Numbered from the stretch's first letter, positions 14,333-22,218 are shown. The stretch: DNA of 26,792 nt from Bacteroidales bacterium UBA1184 (GCA_002310235.1 DBYO01000028.1:1-26792); one strand, 5' to 3'. Notes: generated from the letters alone by a model not told the origin. Program-made: numbers and translations.

Positions 14333-14890
14333 TTACTTCCTAACTTGTTTTACTTCATTCGATTTTACGTCTTGTGGCATAGTCTTTTCCACTTCCTTTT
14401 TGGGATCAGTCTCATCAACCTTTTTTTCTGAAGCAACTTTCGGTACCGCATTTGCATTCGGAGCAACAATTGTTCCCTTTATCTCCAATTGTATAGGAGT
14501 ATCGCTACCGTCAATGAAAACTTTAATGGTCTTAGTAAACTTTCCTACTCTGTTGCTATCGTACTTCACCTTGATAGAACCTTTCTTTTTCTTTGCAATT
14601 GGCTCCTTAGGCCAGTCGGCTGCTGTACAACCACACGAAGTCTTAACATTTGTTAAGGTTACCGGTTTCTTAGACACATTCTTGAAAGTGAATACACAAC
14701 TTGCATCACCGCCCTTATCCATTGCGCCAAAATCGTGCACAAGTTTGTCGAACACTATACTGGAGCGTTTTTCAACTTTCTCATCTTGGGTTTCTGCAGG
14801 TGTTGAAGAAGCCTTCTTTACTACTTTTTCCTGTGAAAATGCAATACCTGCAAACAGCAAGATTGCTACAATAAAAAATATCCTTTTCAT
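14333..14890 (-). CDS. Secreted DUF1573 domain protein
   Basis: A 185-residue protein with a Sec signal peptide (MKRIFFIVAILLFAGIAFSQ). The DUF1573 domain, an immunoglobulin-like fold related to ASPM/SPD-2/Hydin domains, spans about 45-145. Its hallmarks are FDKLVHDFGAMDKGGDASCVFTFKNVSKKPVTL and the SCGCT motif at 85-89. The C-terminal tail is low-complexity and charged, rich in lysine and glutamate. These proteins are very common in Bacteroidota and are exported; their function is unknown. The gene has a -7 promoter element at 14907-14914 and is followed closely by the aminotransferase gene. Confidence 0.88.
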   Translation of the reverse strand: MKRIFFIVAILLFAGIAFSQEKVVKKASSTPAETQDEKVEKRSSIVFDKLVHDFGAMDKGGDASCVFTFKNVSKKPVTLTNVKTSCGCTAADWPKEPIAKKKKGSIKVKYDSNRVGKFTKTIKVFIDGSDTPIQLEIKGTIVAPNANAVPKVASEKKVDETDPKKEVEKTMPQDVKSNEVKQVRK

Positions 14891-14906
14891 GACATATAAT
14901 TTTTTA

Positions 14907-14914
14907 CAAAGGTA
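14907..14914 (-). promoter_or_regulatory. Promoter -7 element of the DUF1573 gene
   Basis: TACCTTTG on the minus strand matches TAnnTTTG and is identical to that of the tRNA-Leu promoter. A TTTG lies 23 nt upstream (14941-14938), slightly further than usual, within the octamer TTTTTGAA. Confidence 0.65.
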
Positions 14915-14935
14915 GAGTAAATTTTAATTCAATGG

Positions 14936-15062
14936 TTCAAAAATTCAAAAATTCAATTCAACCAATTTGAAGATTTAACTTCGTTGAGCTAAAGGTTGGC
15001 TTACGCCGAGCTAAAGGTTGATAATTTGATAATTTGAAGATTTGATAATTTAATGATTCGAT
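14936..15062. repeat. Mixed 8-bp arrays and 12-bp modular repeats
   Basis: This gene-free stretch has TTCAAAAA twice in tandem (14936-14951). Next comes AACTTCGTT (14977-14985), then GAGCTAAAGGTT (14986-14997), GGCTTACGCC (14998-15007) and an exact second GAGCTAAAGGTT (15008-15019). In-register octamers AATTTGAT, AATTTGAA, GATTTGAT, AATTTAAT and GATTCGAT follow (15023-15062). The same modules occur inverted at 3781-3811. Confidence 0.7.
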
Positions 15063-15075
15063 TAGATTGTTTATG

Positions 15076-15122
15076 GGCTAACAGGCTTGCTGACATACTT
15101 CTCGACAATTAGCCTTTTAGCC
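15076..15122. repeat. Imperfect inverted repeat downstream of the glucosaminidase gene
   Basis: GGCTAACAGGCT (15076-15087) and AGCCTTTTAGCC (15111-15122) pair over 11 of 12 positions around a 23-nt loop. It starts 5 nt after the stop codon at 15127. No T-run follows on the minus strand, so it is not a canonical terminator, but it could protect a 3' end. Confidence 0.5.
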
Positions 15123-15126
15123 ACCC

Positions 15127-16086
15127 TTAACGCAGTCTTACTTTCGAACCCTCTACTGGCTGAACGCCTTGCTCCCAACCATTCATCTTATAGAGTCGAT
15201 TTATCTTTACAGCATATTTCTGTGAAATGTCGCGCATAGTTTCACCACTAGTCACAACATGCTCGGTGTATTTCTTTTCCGCTTTGCTGCGCTTCGGTTT
15301 CAAATAAATAATATCTCCAGCCTTGACTTTGCATTTTTTCGGCAAGTCGTTATACTTTGGCAACTGCCACGGAGCCATGCCTAATTTACGCGACAATACT
15401 TCGATATCCATGTCGTATTTCAAGACTATATATTGGGTATTATTATTTGTCCCTAGCGAATATTCCGTCATACTAAGTTCAAAGCCATTCGAGGTATAAT
15501 ACCTTGTCGGTTTGGCAGCGCCAACAGTTTCCTGTCCATTGGCAACGGCAGTTGATTCATTAGACAACACAACAGCCGGCACAAATGTTCCCGAATCGTA
15601 CTGAGCAAGGTCATAACGCTCTATAATCTCAATCAGACGTGTAGCATACGTCGGGCTGGTTGCATAACCAGCTTTCTTCAAACCTGTTGCCCAACCCTTA
15701 TAATCCTTTTGATCTAGCTGAAACAAAGAAGCATACCGCTGGTTGTTGCGCAAAAAATCGGAATGGTCGCGAAACGACTCCGATGCATTATGGTACATTC
15801 GGAAACATTCGTTTTTTGCATCATCGTCTGCATACATTTTTCCTCCGGTCCAGCCAGAATGACATTTAATACCGAAATGGTTGTTTCCTTTTATCGAAAG
15901 CTGCGAAGTACCGCTTCCCGACTCAAGAATTCCTTGTGCCAAGGTTATACTAGCAGGAACTCCAGTTCTACTCATTTCCTCAACAGCAATCTGACAATAC
16001 TTCTTAATATACTCTTCCTGAACCGATTGAGCATAACTCATCGACATTACAAAAAATAATATTATAGCGGTCAGAACCTTTCTCAT
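15127..16086 (-). CDS. Exported glucosaminidase (GH73) with LysM domains
   Basis: A 319-residue peptidoglycan hydrolase predicted to cleave beta-N-acetylglucosaminyl bonds in the cell wall. It has a signal peptide (MRKVLTAIILFFVMSMSYAQ). The GH73 domain covers about 28-160, with probable catalytic glutamate E55 in AQGILESGSGTSQLS, the motif NNHFGIKCHSGWTGG and the conserved tyrosine region SPTYATRLIEIIERYDL. Two LysM-type regions follow: a degenerate one at about 219-264 (ending AGDIIYLKPKR) and a clear one at about 275-319 (HVVTSGETMRDISQKYAVKINRLYKMNGW). This FlgJ-like layout is common in Bacteroidota. It is transcribed divergently from the LPP20-like gene; the 161-nt A-rich region between them shows no exact -7 match on this strand. 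Confidence 0.92.
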   Translation of the reverse strand: MRKVLTAIILFFVMSMSYAQSVQEEYIKKYCQIAVEEMSRTGVPASITLAQGILESGSGTSQLSIKGNNHFGIKCHSGWTGGKMYADDDAKNECFRMYHNASESFRDHSDFLRNNQRYASLFQLDQKDYKGWATGLKKAGYATSPTYATRLIEIIERYDLAQYDSGTFVPAVVLSNESTAVANGQETVGAAKPTRYYTSNGFELSMTEYSLGTNNNTQYIVLKYDMDIEVLSRKLGMAPWQLPKYNDLPKKCKVKAGDIIYLKPKRSKAEKKYTEHVVTSGETMRDISQKYAVKINRLYKMNGWEQGVQPVEGSKVRLR

Positions 16087-16234
16087 TTCATGAGTTTTAG
16101 AATGCTAAAAATAAAGCAGCAAAAAACAACAGCGACCCAACAAAGACATAAAATATCAACAGATGCAAGTTAAAACACAAAATCAACGCATAAATGAAAT
16201 AGAAAAAAGAATGTCACCCAAATGCATAATTTTA

Positions 16235-16242
16235 TAATTTTG
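16235..16242 (+). promoter_or_regulatory. Promoter -7 element very close to the LPP20-like start
   Basis: TAATTTTG matches TAnnTTTG and ends only 5 nt before the ATG at 16248, implying a leaderless or nearly leaderless mRNA. It lies inside the inverted repeat AAATGCA/TGCATTT (16220-16247 region). No -33 TTTG is evident. Confidence 0.5.
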
Positions 16243-16247
16243 CATTT

Positions 16248-16790
16248 ATGAAGCTGATGCTAAAAATAATACCGACTGCTATTATTGCCTTGTTCGCAAT
16301 ATTTCTTTCGTGCAAAAGCAACAAAAACGTTGTGGAAAAAGCAGATATTGCCATTACGGCTCTTCCTTGTTCTGAAAATGGGATATCCGACAGCGACTTC
16401 TACCGTTCCTGTGCAAACGCAATGTCGAGTAACATAAATCTAGCGAAAGAAAAAGCAATCTCCAATGCAAAAGCACTAATTGCCATACAAATAATAGACA
16501 TTGCAAAGTCGGCGGCAAACCAATATGCAACAGAAATGCGAATCTCCGATATGCATAATTTTGTAAAAAATATAGAACTGGCCGCAAACAAAACCGCCGA
16601 CAGATCGCTAAATGGACTTGCTCCCACCTGCGAAAAATACAGCGAAACAAACGGTCGTTACACCGCATACATTTCTCTCGAAATTGACAGGCAAACCATA
16701 AACAAAGAACTCTACATTCAGATAGCCAATACAATTCCCAACTTCGATAAAGAAAAATTCGAAATGTTTTTCAAGAGTTCGTACAAATAA
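16248..16790 (+). CDS. LPP20-like lipoprotein
   Basis: A 180-residue lipoprotein. The signal peptide (MKLMLKIIPTAIIALFAIF) ends in the lipobox FLSC. The mature part has the features of the LPP20 family: an alanine-rich helix with regularly repeated A-x3-A (INLAKEKAISNAKALIAIQI), then a long helical stretch and a final strand region (GRYTAYISLEIDRQTINKELY). Family members are outer-membrane-associated and of unclear function. The assignment is by pattern, so a generic lipoprotein is the fallback. hydE follows 25 nt downstream but has its own -7 element. Confidence 0.72.
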   Translation: MKLMLKIIPTAIIALFAIFLSCKSNKNVVEKADIAITALPCSENGISDSDFYRSCANAMSSNINLAKEKAISNAKALIAIQIIDIAKSAANQYATEMRISDMHNFVKNIELAANKTADRSLNGLAPTCEKYSETNGRYTAYISLEIDRQTINKELYIQIANTIPNFDKEKFEMFFKSSYK

Positions 16791-16797
16791 AAAGGCT

Positions 16798-16805
16798 TAT
16801 CTTTG
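16798..16805 (+). promoter_or_regulatory. Promoter -7 element of hydE
   Basis: TATCTTTG matches TAnnTTTG and lies 10 nt before the ATG at 16816, just after the stop codon of the LPP20-like gene. No exact -33 TTTG is present. Confidence 0.55.
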
Positions 16806-16815
16806 CACAAACAAA

Positions 16816-17904
16816 ATGCGAACTATGACGACAAGCGAAATTCTCCAAAAGGAACATCTCGAAAAAGATGACATCATACAACTGCTTTCTACTACGGGAG
16901 AAGAAATGCAGATGCTTTTCCGCAAGGCACAGGAAGTAAAATTCTCGGCGCTCGACAACTACGTCCATCTACGCGGACTTATCGAATACAGCAACAAATG
17001 CCGCAAGTCGTGCCTGTACTGCGGGGTTCGCAGCAACAATACAAACATAGAACGCTACACTCTTACCGACGACGAAGTCGTAGAATGCGCAAAACTGTCG
17101 CACGAACTAGGATACGGCTCTGTTGCAATACAAAGCGGAGAACGTAGCGACAAAGCTTTTACCGACAAGATTACAACTTTGATAAAGCGCATCAAGGAAA
17201 TCGACGGAGGTTCGCTAGGCATAACGCTTTCGCTTGGAGAACAAAGCGAAGAAGTCTATCGCGAATGGTTCGAGGCTGGGGCACACAGATACTTGCTTAG
17301 AATAGAATCGTCGAACGAAGGCCTGTACTACAAGATTCATCCGCGTGACGAACGCCACGACTTCAACAAGCGTCTTGCTTGCATAGACTCGTTGTTGTCA
17401 ATTGGTTACCAGACTGGCACAGGCGTCATGGTCGGGCTGCCATTCCAAACAATAGACATACTTGCCGACGACCTTATTTTCTTCAGGCAAAAGGATGTAG
17501 CAATGGTAGGCATGGGGCCATTCATTCCTCACCCCGACACTCCGCTATACATGTATGCCGACCAGATACCATCGGTACAGGACAGAATGGACATGACTTT
17601 GAAAATGATAGCTACGCTACGTCTGATGATGCCCGAAATAAACATGGTTGCCGCAACTGCAAACCAAACCATCGACCCGATGGGACGCGAAAAGGCAATA
17701 ATGGCCGGAGCAAACGTCATTATGCCCAACCTTACACCGAACGAATACCGCGAGGATTACCTCATATATCCCGACAAAGCCTGCGTGAGCGACAAACCCG
17801 AAGAATGCTTCTCGTGCCTCGACATACGCATGAAGGCAATAGGACACAAAATACTATACAACGCTTGGGGCGATTCTGTTGCATTCACAAAAAAAAGAAA
17901 ATAA
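16816..17904 (+). CDS. hydE: [FeFe]-hydrogenase H-cluster radical SAM maturase HydE
   Basis: A 362-residue radical SAM enzyme that, with HydF and HydG, builds the diiron subcluster of [FeFe] hydrogenase. The radical SAM [4Fe-4S] motif is CX3CX2C at C62, C66 and C69 (KCRKSCLYCG). A second cysteine set, C323, C331 and C334, has CX7CX2C spacing, matching the auxiliary cluster site known in Thermotoga maritima HydE. Other family signs are IEYSNKC, LSLGEQSEEVYREWFEAGAHRYLLRIESSNEGLYYKIHP and VGLPFQT. BioB and ThiH relatives were considered, but the whole layout fits HydE. hydF, hydG and the hydrogenase are not in the window. The gene converges with the TonB-like gene, only one base separating the stop codons, with no terminator visible. 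Confidence 0.93.
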   Translation: MRTMTTSEILQKEHLEKDDIIQLLSTTGEEMQMLFRKAQEVKFSALDNYVHLRGLIEYSNKCRKSCLYCGVRSNNTNIERYTLTDDEVVECAKLSHELGYGSVAIQSGERSDKAFTDKITTLIKRIKEIDGGSLGITLSLGEQSEEVYREWFEAGAHRYLLRIESSNEGLYYKIHPRDERHDFNKRLACIDSLLSIGYQTGTGVMVGLPFQTIDILADDLIFFRQKDVAMVGMGPFIPHPDTPLYMYADQIPSVQDRMDMTLKMIATLRLMMPEINMVAATANQTIDPMGREKAIMAGANVIMPNLTPNEYREDYLIYPDKACVSDKPEECFSCLDIRMKAIGHKILYNAWGDSVAFTKKRK

Positions 17905-17905
17905 G

Positions 17906-18640
17906 CTATTGTTTAACAAAGGTATATGTAATCTTTCCGCCTTCGGTCTTATTACCCGAAATCTTTGAGAACGAAGATTTAAGCGCTGCCGTACGTGCTG
18001 CATTCGTCAAGCATTCGACATCGGCGGTAAGATTTGACGAAACAACCTCCGCCGACGAAACCTTTCCGCTTGACGTAACCGAAATACGCACCACCACTAC
18101 CCCACTTCCCTCGCAGGTAAAAACAGGCACGTGCAAATAAGAAACTTCGCGCTGCTTATTGTCGAGTTCGGCATACACTAAGGCCGGTCCAGATTTTACC
18201 ATATTGCGCGGCTTATTGTCGGACTTGTACTGCTCCATGCGCGACTGGTCAATGTAATCCTCGTAGGTACGGTTTTGGGCATCGTTATAGTTATCGCCAT
18301 ACTTTTCGCGTAAAAACTGCTCCTCGTACCTTGCTTTCATGTCGGCTTCCGACATCGACTGCCCAGACGACTGATAGGTGCGGGTTCCTGAATAATTCGA
18401 ACCAGTGATTCCAAGATTCTGCAAATACTGGTCAATCTGTTCATCGGTCATCATTTCGTCTTCAGCCTCCGACGACTGCGATTTGTCGTCCATATCAAAG
18501 TCCTGCGGATCGATTATGATATAACTTTCTGGTTCCTTTTGGATAACACCTATCTTGCATGCGAGGCACACGCATATCACAATCAAGTGAAAGAGGATTG
18601 TTCCAAGTATTCCATTAATATTTCTGCGAAAAAAGGACAA
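17906..18640 (-). CDS. TonB-like energy transducer
   Basis: An inner-membrane anchored periplasmic protein of about 244 residues. One hydrophobic segment near the N-terminus (NGILGTILFHLIVICVCLACKIGVI) is followed by a long acidic, glutamine- and tyrosine-rich spacer and a C-terminal TonB domain (GVVVVRISVTSSGKVSSAEVVSSNLTADVECLTNAARTAALKSSFSKISG...ITYTFVKQ). TonB proteins carry proton-motive energy from ExbB/ExbD to outer-membrane receptors. I place the start at the TTG at 18640, giving MSFFRRNINGILG. The frame extends to an ATG at 18718, but that ATG and the next residues are encoded by the argS terminator, and the promoter -7 element lies at 18658-18665, downstream of it. No exbB or exbD is adjacent. 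Confidence 0.8.
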   Translation of the reverse strand: MSFFRRNINGILGTILFHLIVICVCLACKIGVIQKEPESYIIIDPQDFDMDDKSQSSEAEDEMMTDEQIDQYLQNLGITGSNYSGTRTYQSSGQSMSEADMKARYEEQFLREKYGDNYNDAQNRTYEDYIDQSRMEQYKSDNKPRNMVKSGPALVYAELDNKQREVSYLHVPVFTCEGSGVVVVRISVTSSGKVSSAEVVSSNLTADVECLTNAARTAALKSSFSKISGNKTEGGKITYTFVKQ

Positions 18641-18657
18641 CGCTAAAAAGTTTTGCA

Positions 18658-18687
18658 CAAAAGTAAATAAAATTCGTCGCACACAAA
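18658..18687 (-). promoter_or_regulatory. Promoter of the TonB-like gene inside the argS terminator tail
   Basis: On the minus strand, TTTG (18687-18684), an 18-nt spacer and TACTTTTG (18665-18658) match the promoter consensus. The TTTG is the end of the T-run of the argS terminator. The -7 element is 17 nt before the proposed TTG start. Confidence 0.65.
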
Positions 18688-18724
18688 AAAACAATCCCCA
18701 ATGATTTTTCGAAAACATTGGGGA
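18685..18724 (-). terminator. Rho-independent terminator of the trxB-nth-argS unit
   Basis: On the minus strand, TCCCCAATG (18724-18716) pairs perfectly with CATTGGGGA (18703-18695) around a 12-nt loop, followed by TTG and a run of seven T. It lies 26 nt after the argS stop codon. Confidence 0.85.
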
Positions 18725-18750
18725 CTATATACAATACTAAATATTATGCA

Positions 18751-20529
18751 CTACATTACTTCTGGCACTTCGATTCCTAGCAATCCCATACCTTCCTTTA
18801 TGGTCTTTGCTACCTGCTGCGACAAACGCAGACGGAGCAAAATCACGTTGGGATCGTTCTCGTTCAAGATTGAATAGTCGTGATAGAACTGGTTGAACTC
18901 CTTGCACAAATTGTACACATAGTTGGCAACCTGTCCAGGGTCGAATTTTTTAGCCGACTCCTCAACGACCTTGTCAAACGAACACAAGTTGGAAATTATG
19001 CTTACCTCCTTGTCGAGCAGATGAACATCCTCGGAAATGCGCTTGGTAAGATTGATATTCTGTTCCTTTGCCTTGCGCAATATCGAACAGATACGAGCGT
19101 GTGTATATTGTATGAAAGGTCCGGTATTTCCGTTGAAATCGATAGATTCCTTAGGATTGAAAACCATCTGCTTCTTCGGGTCAACCTTGAGGATGAAATA
19201 CTTGAGTGCGCCTATTGCAATCATTTCGATGATGCGGTTGCGTTCTGCTTCACTCAAATCGCCAAGCTTACCGTTTTCTTCGGATATTGCACGTGCAGTT
19301 TCAATCATGTCGGCAACAAGATCATCGGCATCAACAACAGTACCCTCGCGCGACTTCATCTTTCCCTCTGGCAATTCGACCATTCCATACGAAAGATGGA
19401 AAATCTTGTCGTAGTAGTCCTCACCCAAACGCTGGACAACCTTCTTCAGAACTGCAAAATGGTAATCCTGCTCGTTACCTACAACATATATCAGTTTATC
19501 GGGATGATATTCGTCGAAACGCTGAGCTGCAGTACCTATATCCTGAGTCATATAAACTGTTGTGCCATCGCTACGGAGCAAAATTTTGCGGTCGAGACCT
19601 TCGTTTGTAAGGTCAATCCATACCGAAGTATCAGCATCGCGAACAAAAACGCCACGGTCGAGCCCCTTCTGCACTATCGACTTGCCAAGCAGATAAGTCT
19701 GTGATTCGTAATATATGCGGTCGAACGAAATGCCAATCTTCTTGTATGTTTCATCGAAACCTGCATATACCCACTCGTTCATCATCTTCCATACGCGACG
19801 AACTTCCTCATCGCCAGCTTCCCATTTCTGAAGCATTTCACGGGTTTCGGCCATGAGAGCCGACTTCTTTTCGGCTTCCTCGTCGCTTAAACCTTGTGCT
19901 TTCAACTGGGCAATTTCCTCCTTATACTTGTTGCTGAACAACACATAGAAGTCGCCAACAAGCTTGTCGCCCTTCTTGCCTGCCGATTCGGGAGTAACAC
20001 CATTACCCCACTTAAGCCATGCAATCATCGACTTGCAAATATGGATACCCCTATCGTTCACAAGGTTAACCTTCATGACATTGTTTCCGGCAGCCTTGAT
20101 TATACGCGACACAGAATCACCAAGGAAATTGTTACGCAAATGTCCAAGATGCAAAGGCTTGTTGGTATTTGGCGACGAAAATTCAACCATTATCAAAGGC
20201 TTCTTGGAAGTATCCTTCTTTTTAGCCGGTGCAGCAAGATTGTTAAGACGTTTCAACCAATACTCGTGCGTCATTGTTATATTCAAGAATCCCTGAATCA
20301 CATTGTAGGAGTCAATATCCTCGCAACGCGACTTCAACGAAACGCCAATTTCCTTGGCTGTGTCCATCGGACTCTTCTTGCTGTACTTCGTAAAAGGGAA
20401 AACCACAACCGTGAAATCGCCTTCGATTCCAGGTTTTGTTCTCTCCAACGATATTGTTACCGACTTAGGATCAACAACATACAAGTCGGACAATACCTCT
20501 CCGATATACCTAACTATATCCTTCTCCAT
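18751..20529 (-). CDS. argS: Arginyl-tRNA synthetase
   Basis: ArgRS attaches arginine to tRNA-Arg in the cytosol. At 592 residues it is of normal length for Bacteroidota. The N-terminal additional domain (about 1-100) precedes the class I catalytic domain with the HIGH-type motif HLGH at 127-130 (SSPNTNKPLHLGHLRN) and a KMSKS-type loop KMKSREG at 390-396. The DALR anticodon-binding domain closes the protein (GPFIQYTHARICSILRKA to MGLLGIEVPEVM). The start is the ATG at 20529. The nth gene ends 46 nt upstream on the same strand, so trxB, nth and argS probably form a unit that ends at the terminator at 18685-18724. Confidence 0.98.
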   Translation of the reverse strand: MEKDIVRYIGEVLSDLYVVDPKSVTISLERTKPGIEGDFTVVVFPFTKYSKKSPMDTAKEIGVSLKSRCEDIDSYNVIQGFLNITMTHEYWLKRLNNLAAPAKKKDTSKKPLIMVEFSSPNTNKPLHLGHLRNNFLGDSVSRIIKAAGNNVMKVNLVNDRGIHICKSMIAWLKWGNGVTPESAGKKGDKLVGDFYVLFSNKYKEEIAQLKAQGLSDEEAEKKSALMAETREMLQKWEAGDEEVRRVWKMMNEWVYAGFDETYKKIGISFDRIYYESQTYLLGKSIVQKGLDRGVFVRDADTSVWIDLTNEGLDRKILLRSDGTTVYMTQDIGTAAQRFDEYHPDKLIYVVGNEQDYHFAVLKKVVQRLGEDYYDKIFHLSYGMVELPEGKMKSREGTVVDADDLVADMIETARAISEENGKLGDLSEAERNRIIEMIAIGALKYFILKVDPKKQMVFNPKESIDFNGNTGPFIQYTHARICSILRKAKEQNINLTKRISEDVHLLDKEVSIISNLCSFDKVVEESAKKFDPGQVANYVYNLCKEFNQFYHDYSILNENDPNVILLRLRLSQQVAKTIKEGMGLLGIEVPEVM

Positions 20530-20575
20530 AACTCAAAATTCTCGAACGCGAAAATAATTATAAGTATCCAAAAAA

Positions 20576-21223
20576 TTATCCCTTGTTAGCATTTTGTTGA
20601 TAAAACGCACAATATGCTGATATTCCGCACGATGCACATTTAGGAGAGCGTGCAGTACAAACATATCGTCCATGAAGTATCAAGTAGTGATGAGCATCGG
20701 GGATATCGGACTTGGGAATATATTTTACCAATTGCTTTTCGGTCTGAAGCACATTCTTAGCATTAGTCGTCAAACCTATACGTGCCGACACCCTGAAAAC
20801 ATGCGTATCGACAGGCATTTCGGGACGGTTGAAAAGGACAGCCTGCACAACATGGGCAGTCTTGCGCCCCACTCCTGGAAGTTTCTGCAAAAGTTTGTCA
20901 TCATCGGGGACTTCTCCGCCATAGCTTTCGGCAACGATTTTTGCAGTTTCCAACAGATGCTTAGCCTTAGCATTTGGATAAGTAACCGACTTAACATACG
21001 ACAGAATCTCCTCCTCAGTTGCTTTGCTCATCGACTGTGCATCGGGATAGGCCTCAAACAACGCAGGCGTTACCATATTCACGCGCTTATCGGTACATTG
21101 TGCCGACAACATCACCGCCACAAGCAACTGAAATGGCGAACCGTAATGCAGTTCCGTCTCCACATCGCCCATATTCTGCTTGAACCAAGCAAGAACCTTT
21201 TCGTATCTTTCTTTCTTAGTCAT
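20576..21223 (-). CDS. nth: Endonuclease III (DNA glycosylase/AP lyase)
   Basis: Nth removes oxidised pyrimidines and cuts the abasic site in base-excision repair. The protein has 215 residues. The helix-hairpin-helix is LPGVGRKTAHVV with catalytic lysine K121, and the catalytic aspartate is D139 in VDTHVFR, as in E. coli Nth (K120 and D138). The C-terminal [4Fe-4S] site is complete: C189, C196, C199 and C205 with CX6CX2CX5C spacing. The start is the ATG at 21223. It lies between trxB and argS, in the same direction, with a hairpin (21239-21264) in its leader. Confidence 0.97.
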   Translation of the reverse strand: MTKKERYEKVLAWFKQNMGDVETELHYGSPFQLLVAVMLSAQCTDKRVNMVTPALFEAYPDAQSMSKATEEEILSYVKSVTYPNAKAKHLLETAKIVAESYGGEVPDDDKLLQKLPGVGRKTAHVVQAVLFNRPEMPVDTHVFRVSARIGLTTNAKNVLQTEKQLVKYIPKSDIPDAHHYLILHGRYVCTARSPKCASCGISAYCAFYQQNANKG

Positions 21224-21233
21224 TTTCGAGCAT

Positions 21234-21264
21234 AAAACATCCTACCGCGCAAGCACGGCAGGAT
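21234..21264 (-). terminator. Terminator-like hairpin between trxB and nth
   Basis: On the minus strand, ATCCTGCCG (21264-21256) pairs with CGGTAGGAT (21247-21239) with one G-U pair and an 8-nt loop, followed by GTTTT. The T-run is short, and nth lacks an exact promoter in the gap, so it may be a leaky terminator that lowers expression of nth and argS relative to trxB. Confidence 0.55.
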
Positions 21265-21285
21265 TAATATTGCAAAATTTATTTT

Positions 21286-22218
21286 CTAGTATTCCAAAAG
21301 GAAATGCTCTGCATCGATAGCAGCCTTGCATCCCGAACCAGCAGCCGTAATTGCCTGACGGTAATTAGGATCCTGCACATCACCACATGCAAACACACCA
21401 GGAACGTTGGTCTTTGCCGTACCCGGGATAGTCTTGATGTAGCCCTTCTCGTCGAGGTCGATATACTTTGCAAATACCTTTGTATTAGGCGTATGACCTA
21501 TAGCAACAAAGAAACCGCTTATATCAATTACCTTTTCCTCATTGGTCTTGTTATTGAGCAAAAGTGCGCCAGTAACACCGTCCATCTCGTTGCCAAGAAC
21601 TTCCTTTGTATTGCAGTTCCAAAGCACTTCGATTTTCGGATTTTCCATCACGCGCTGCTGCATAGCCTTTGATGCACGAAGTTCGTCGCGACGGACAATC
21701 ATGTAAACCTTGTTGCAAATGCCTGCGAGATATGTAGCTTCCTCGGCAGCAGTATCGCCTCCACCAACTACTGCAACATCCTTCTTGCGATAGAAGAAAC
21801 CGTCGCAAGTAGCACAAGCCGACACGCCAAAACCTTTCAGTTTCTGCTCCGACTCAAGTCCGAGATAATTTGCTGTCGCACCTGTAGCTATAATCACAAC
21901 TTCGGCATCAATTTCGTCGCCATTGTCAACAACGACGTGGAAAGGACGGTGCGAAAAATCAACCTCAGTAATAATACCGCTGCGGACATCAGTGCCGAAG
22001 CGCTTTGCCTGCTCGCGAAGCTGGTTCATCATTTCGGGACCAGTAACTCCATTTGGATAACCCGGGAAGTTCTCTATTTCGGTTGTGATTGTCAATTGAC
22101 CGCCCGGCTGCAAACCTTCGTAAACAACAGGACTCAAATTTGCTCTCGATGCATATATTGCTGCAGTAAAACCAGCAGGACCTGAACCTATAATCAGGCA
22201 TTTAACTTTTTCTGTCAT
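21286..22218 (-). CDS. trxB: Thioredoxin reductase
   Basis: A 310-residue FAD enzyme that uses NADPH to reduce thioredoxin in the cytosol. The FAD-binding motif GSGPAG is at 11-16. The redox-active cysteines are C135 and C138 in CATCDG. The NADPH-binding motif VVGGGDTAAEEA follows just after (about 150-161), and the C-terminal FAD motif is GVFACGDVQDPNYRQAITAAGSGCKAAIDAE. Length and order match low-molecular-weight bacterial TrxB. The start is the ATG at 22218, with a promoter -7 element at 22246-22253. It is the first gene of the probable trxB-nth-argS unit. Confidence 0.97.
   Translation of the reverse strand: MTEKVKCLIIGSGPAGFTAAIYASRANLSPVVYEGLQPGGQLTITTEIENFPGYPNGVTGPEMMNQLREQAKRFGTDVRSGIITEVDFSHRPFHVVVDNGDEIDAEVVIIATGATANYLGLESEQKLKGFGVSACATCDGFFYRKKDVAVVGGGDTAAEEATYLAGICNKVYMIVRRDELRASKAMQQRVMENPKIEVLWNCNTKEVLGNEMDGVTGALLLNNKTNEEKVIDISGFFVAIGHTPNTKVFAKYIDLDEKGYIKTIPGTAKTNVPGVFACGDVQDPNYRQAITAAGSGCKAAIDAEHFLLEY

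Noticed and set aside
16816..17904. Biotin synthase or ThiH instead of HydE
   Set aside because: The radical SAM motif context, the CX7CX2C auxiliary cysteines and the overall sequence fit HydE; BioB-specific [2Fe-2S] ligands are not apparent.
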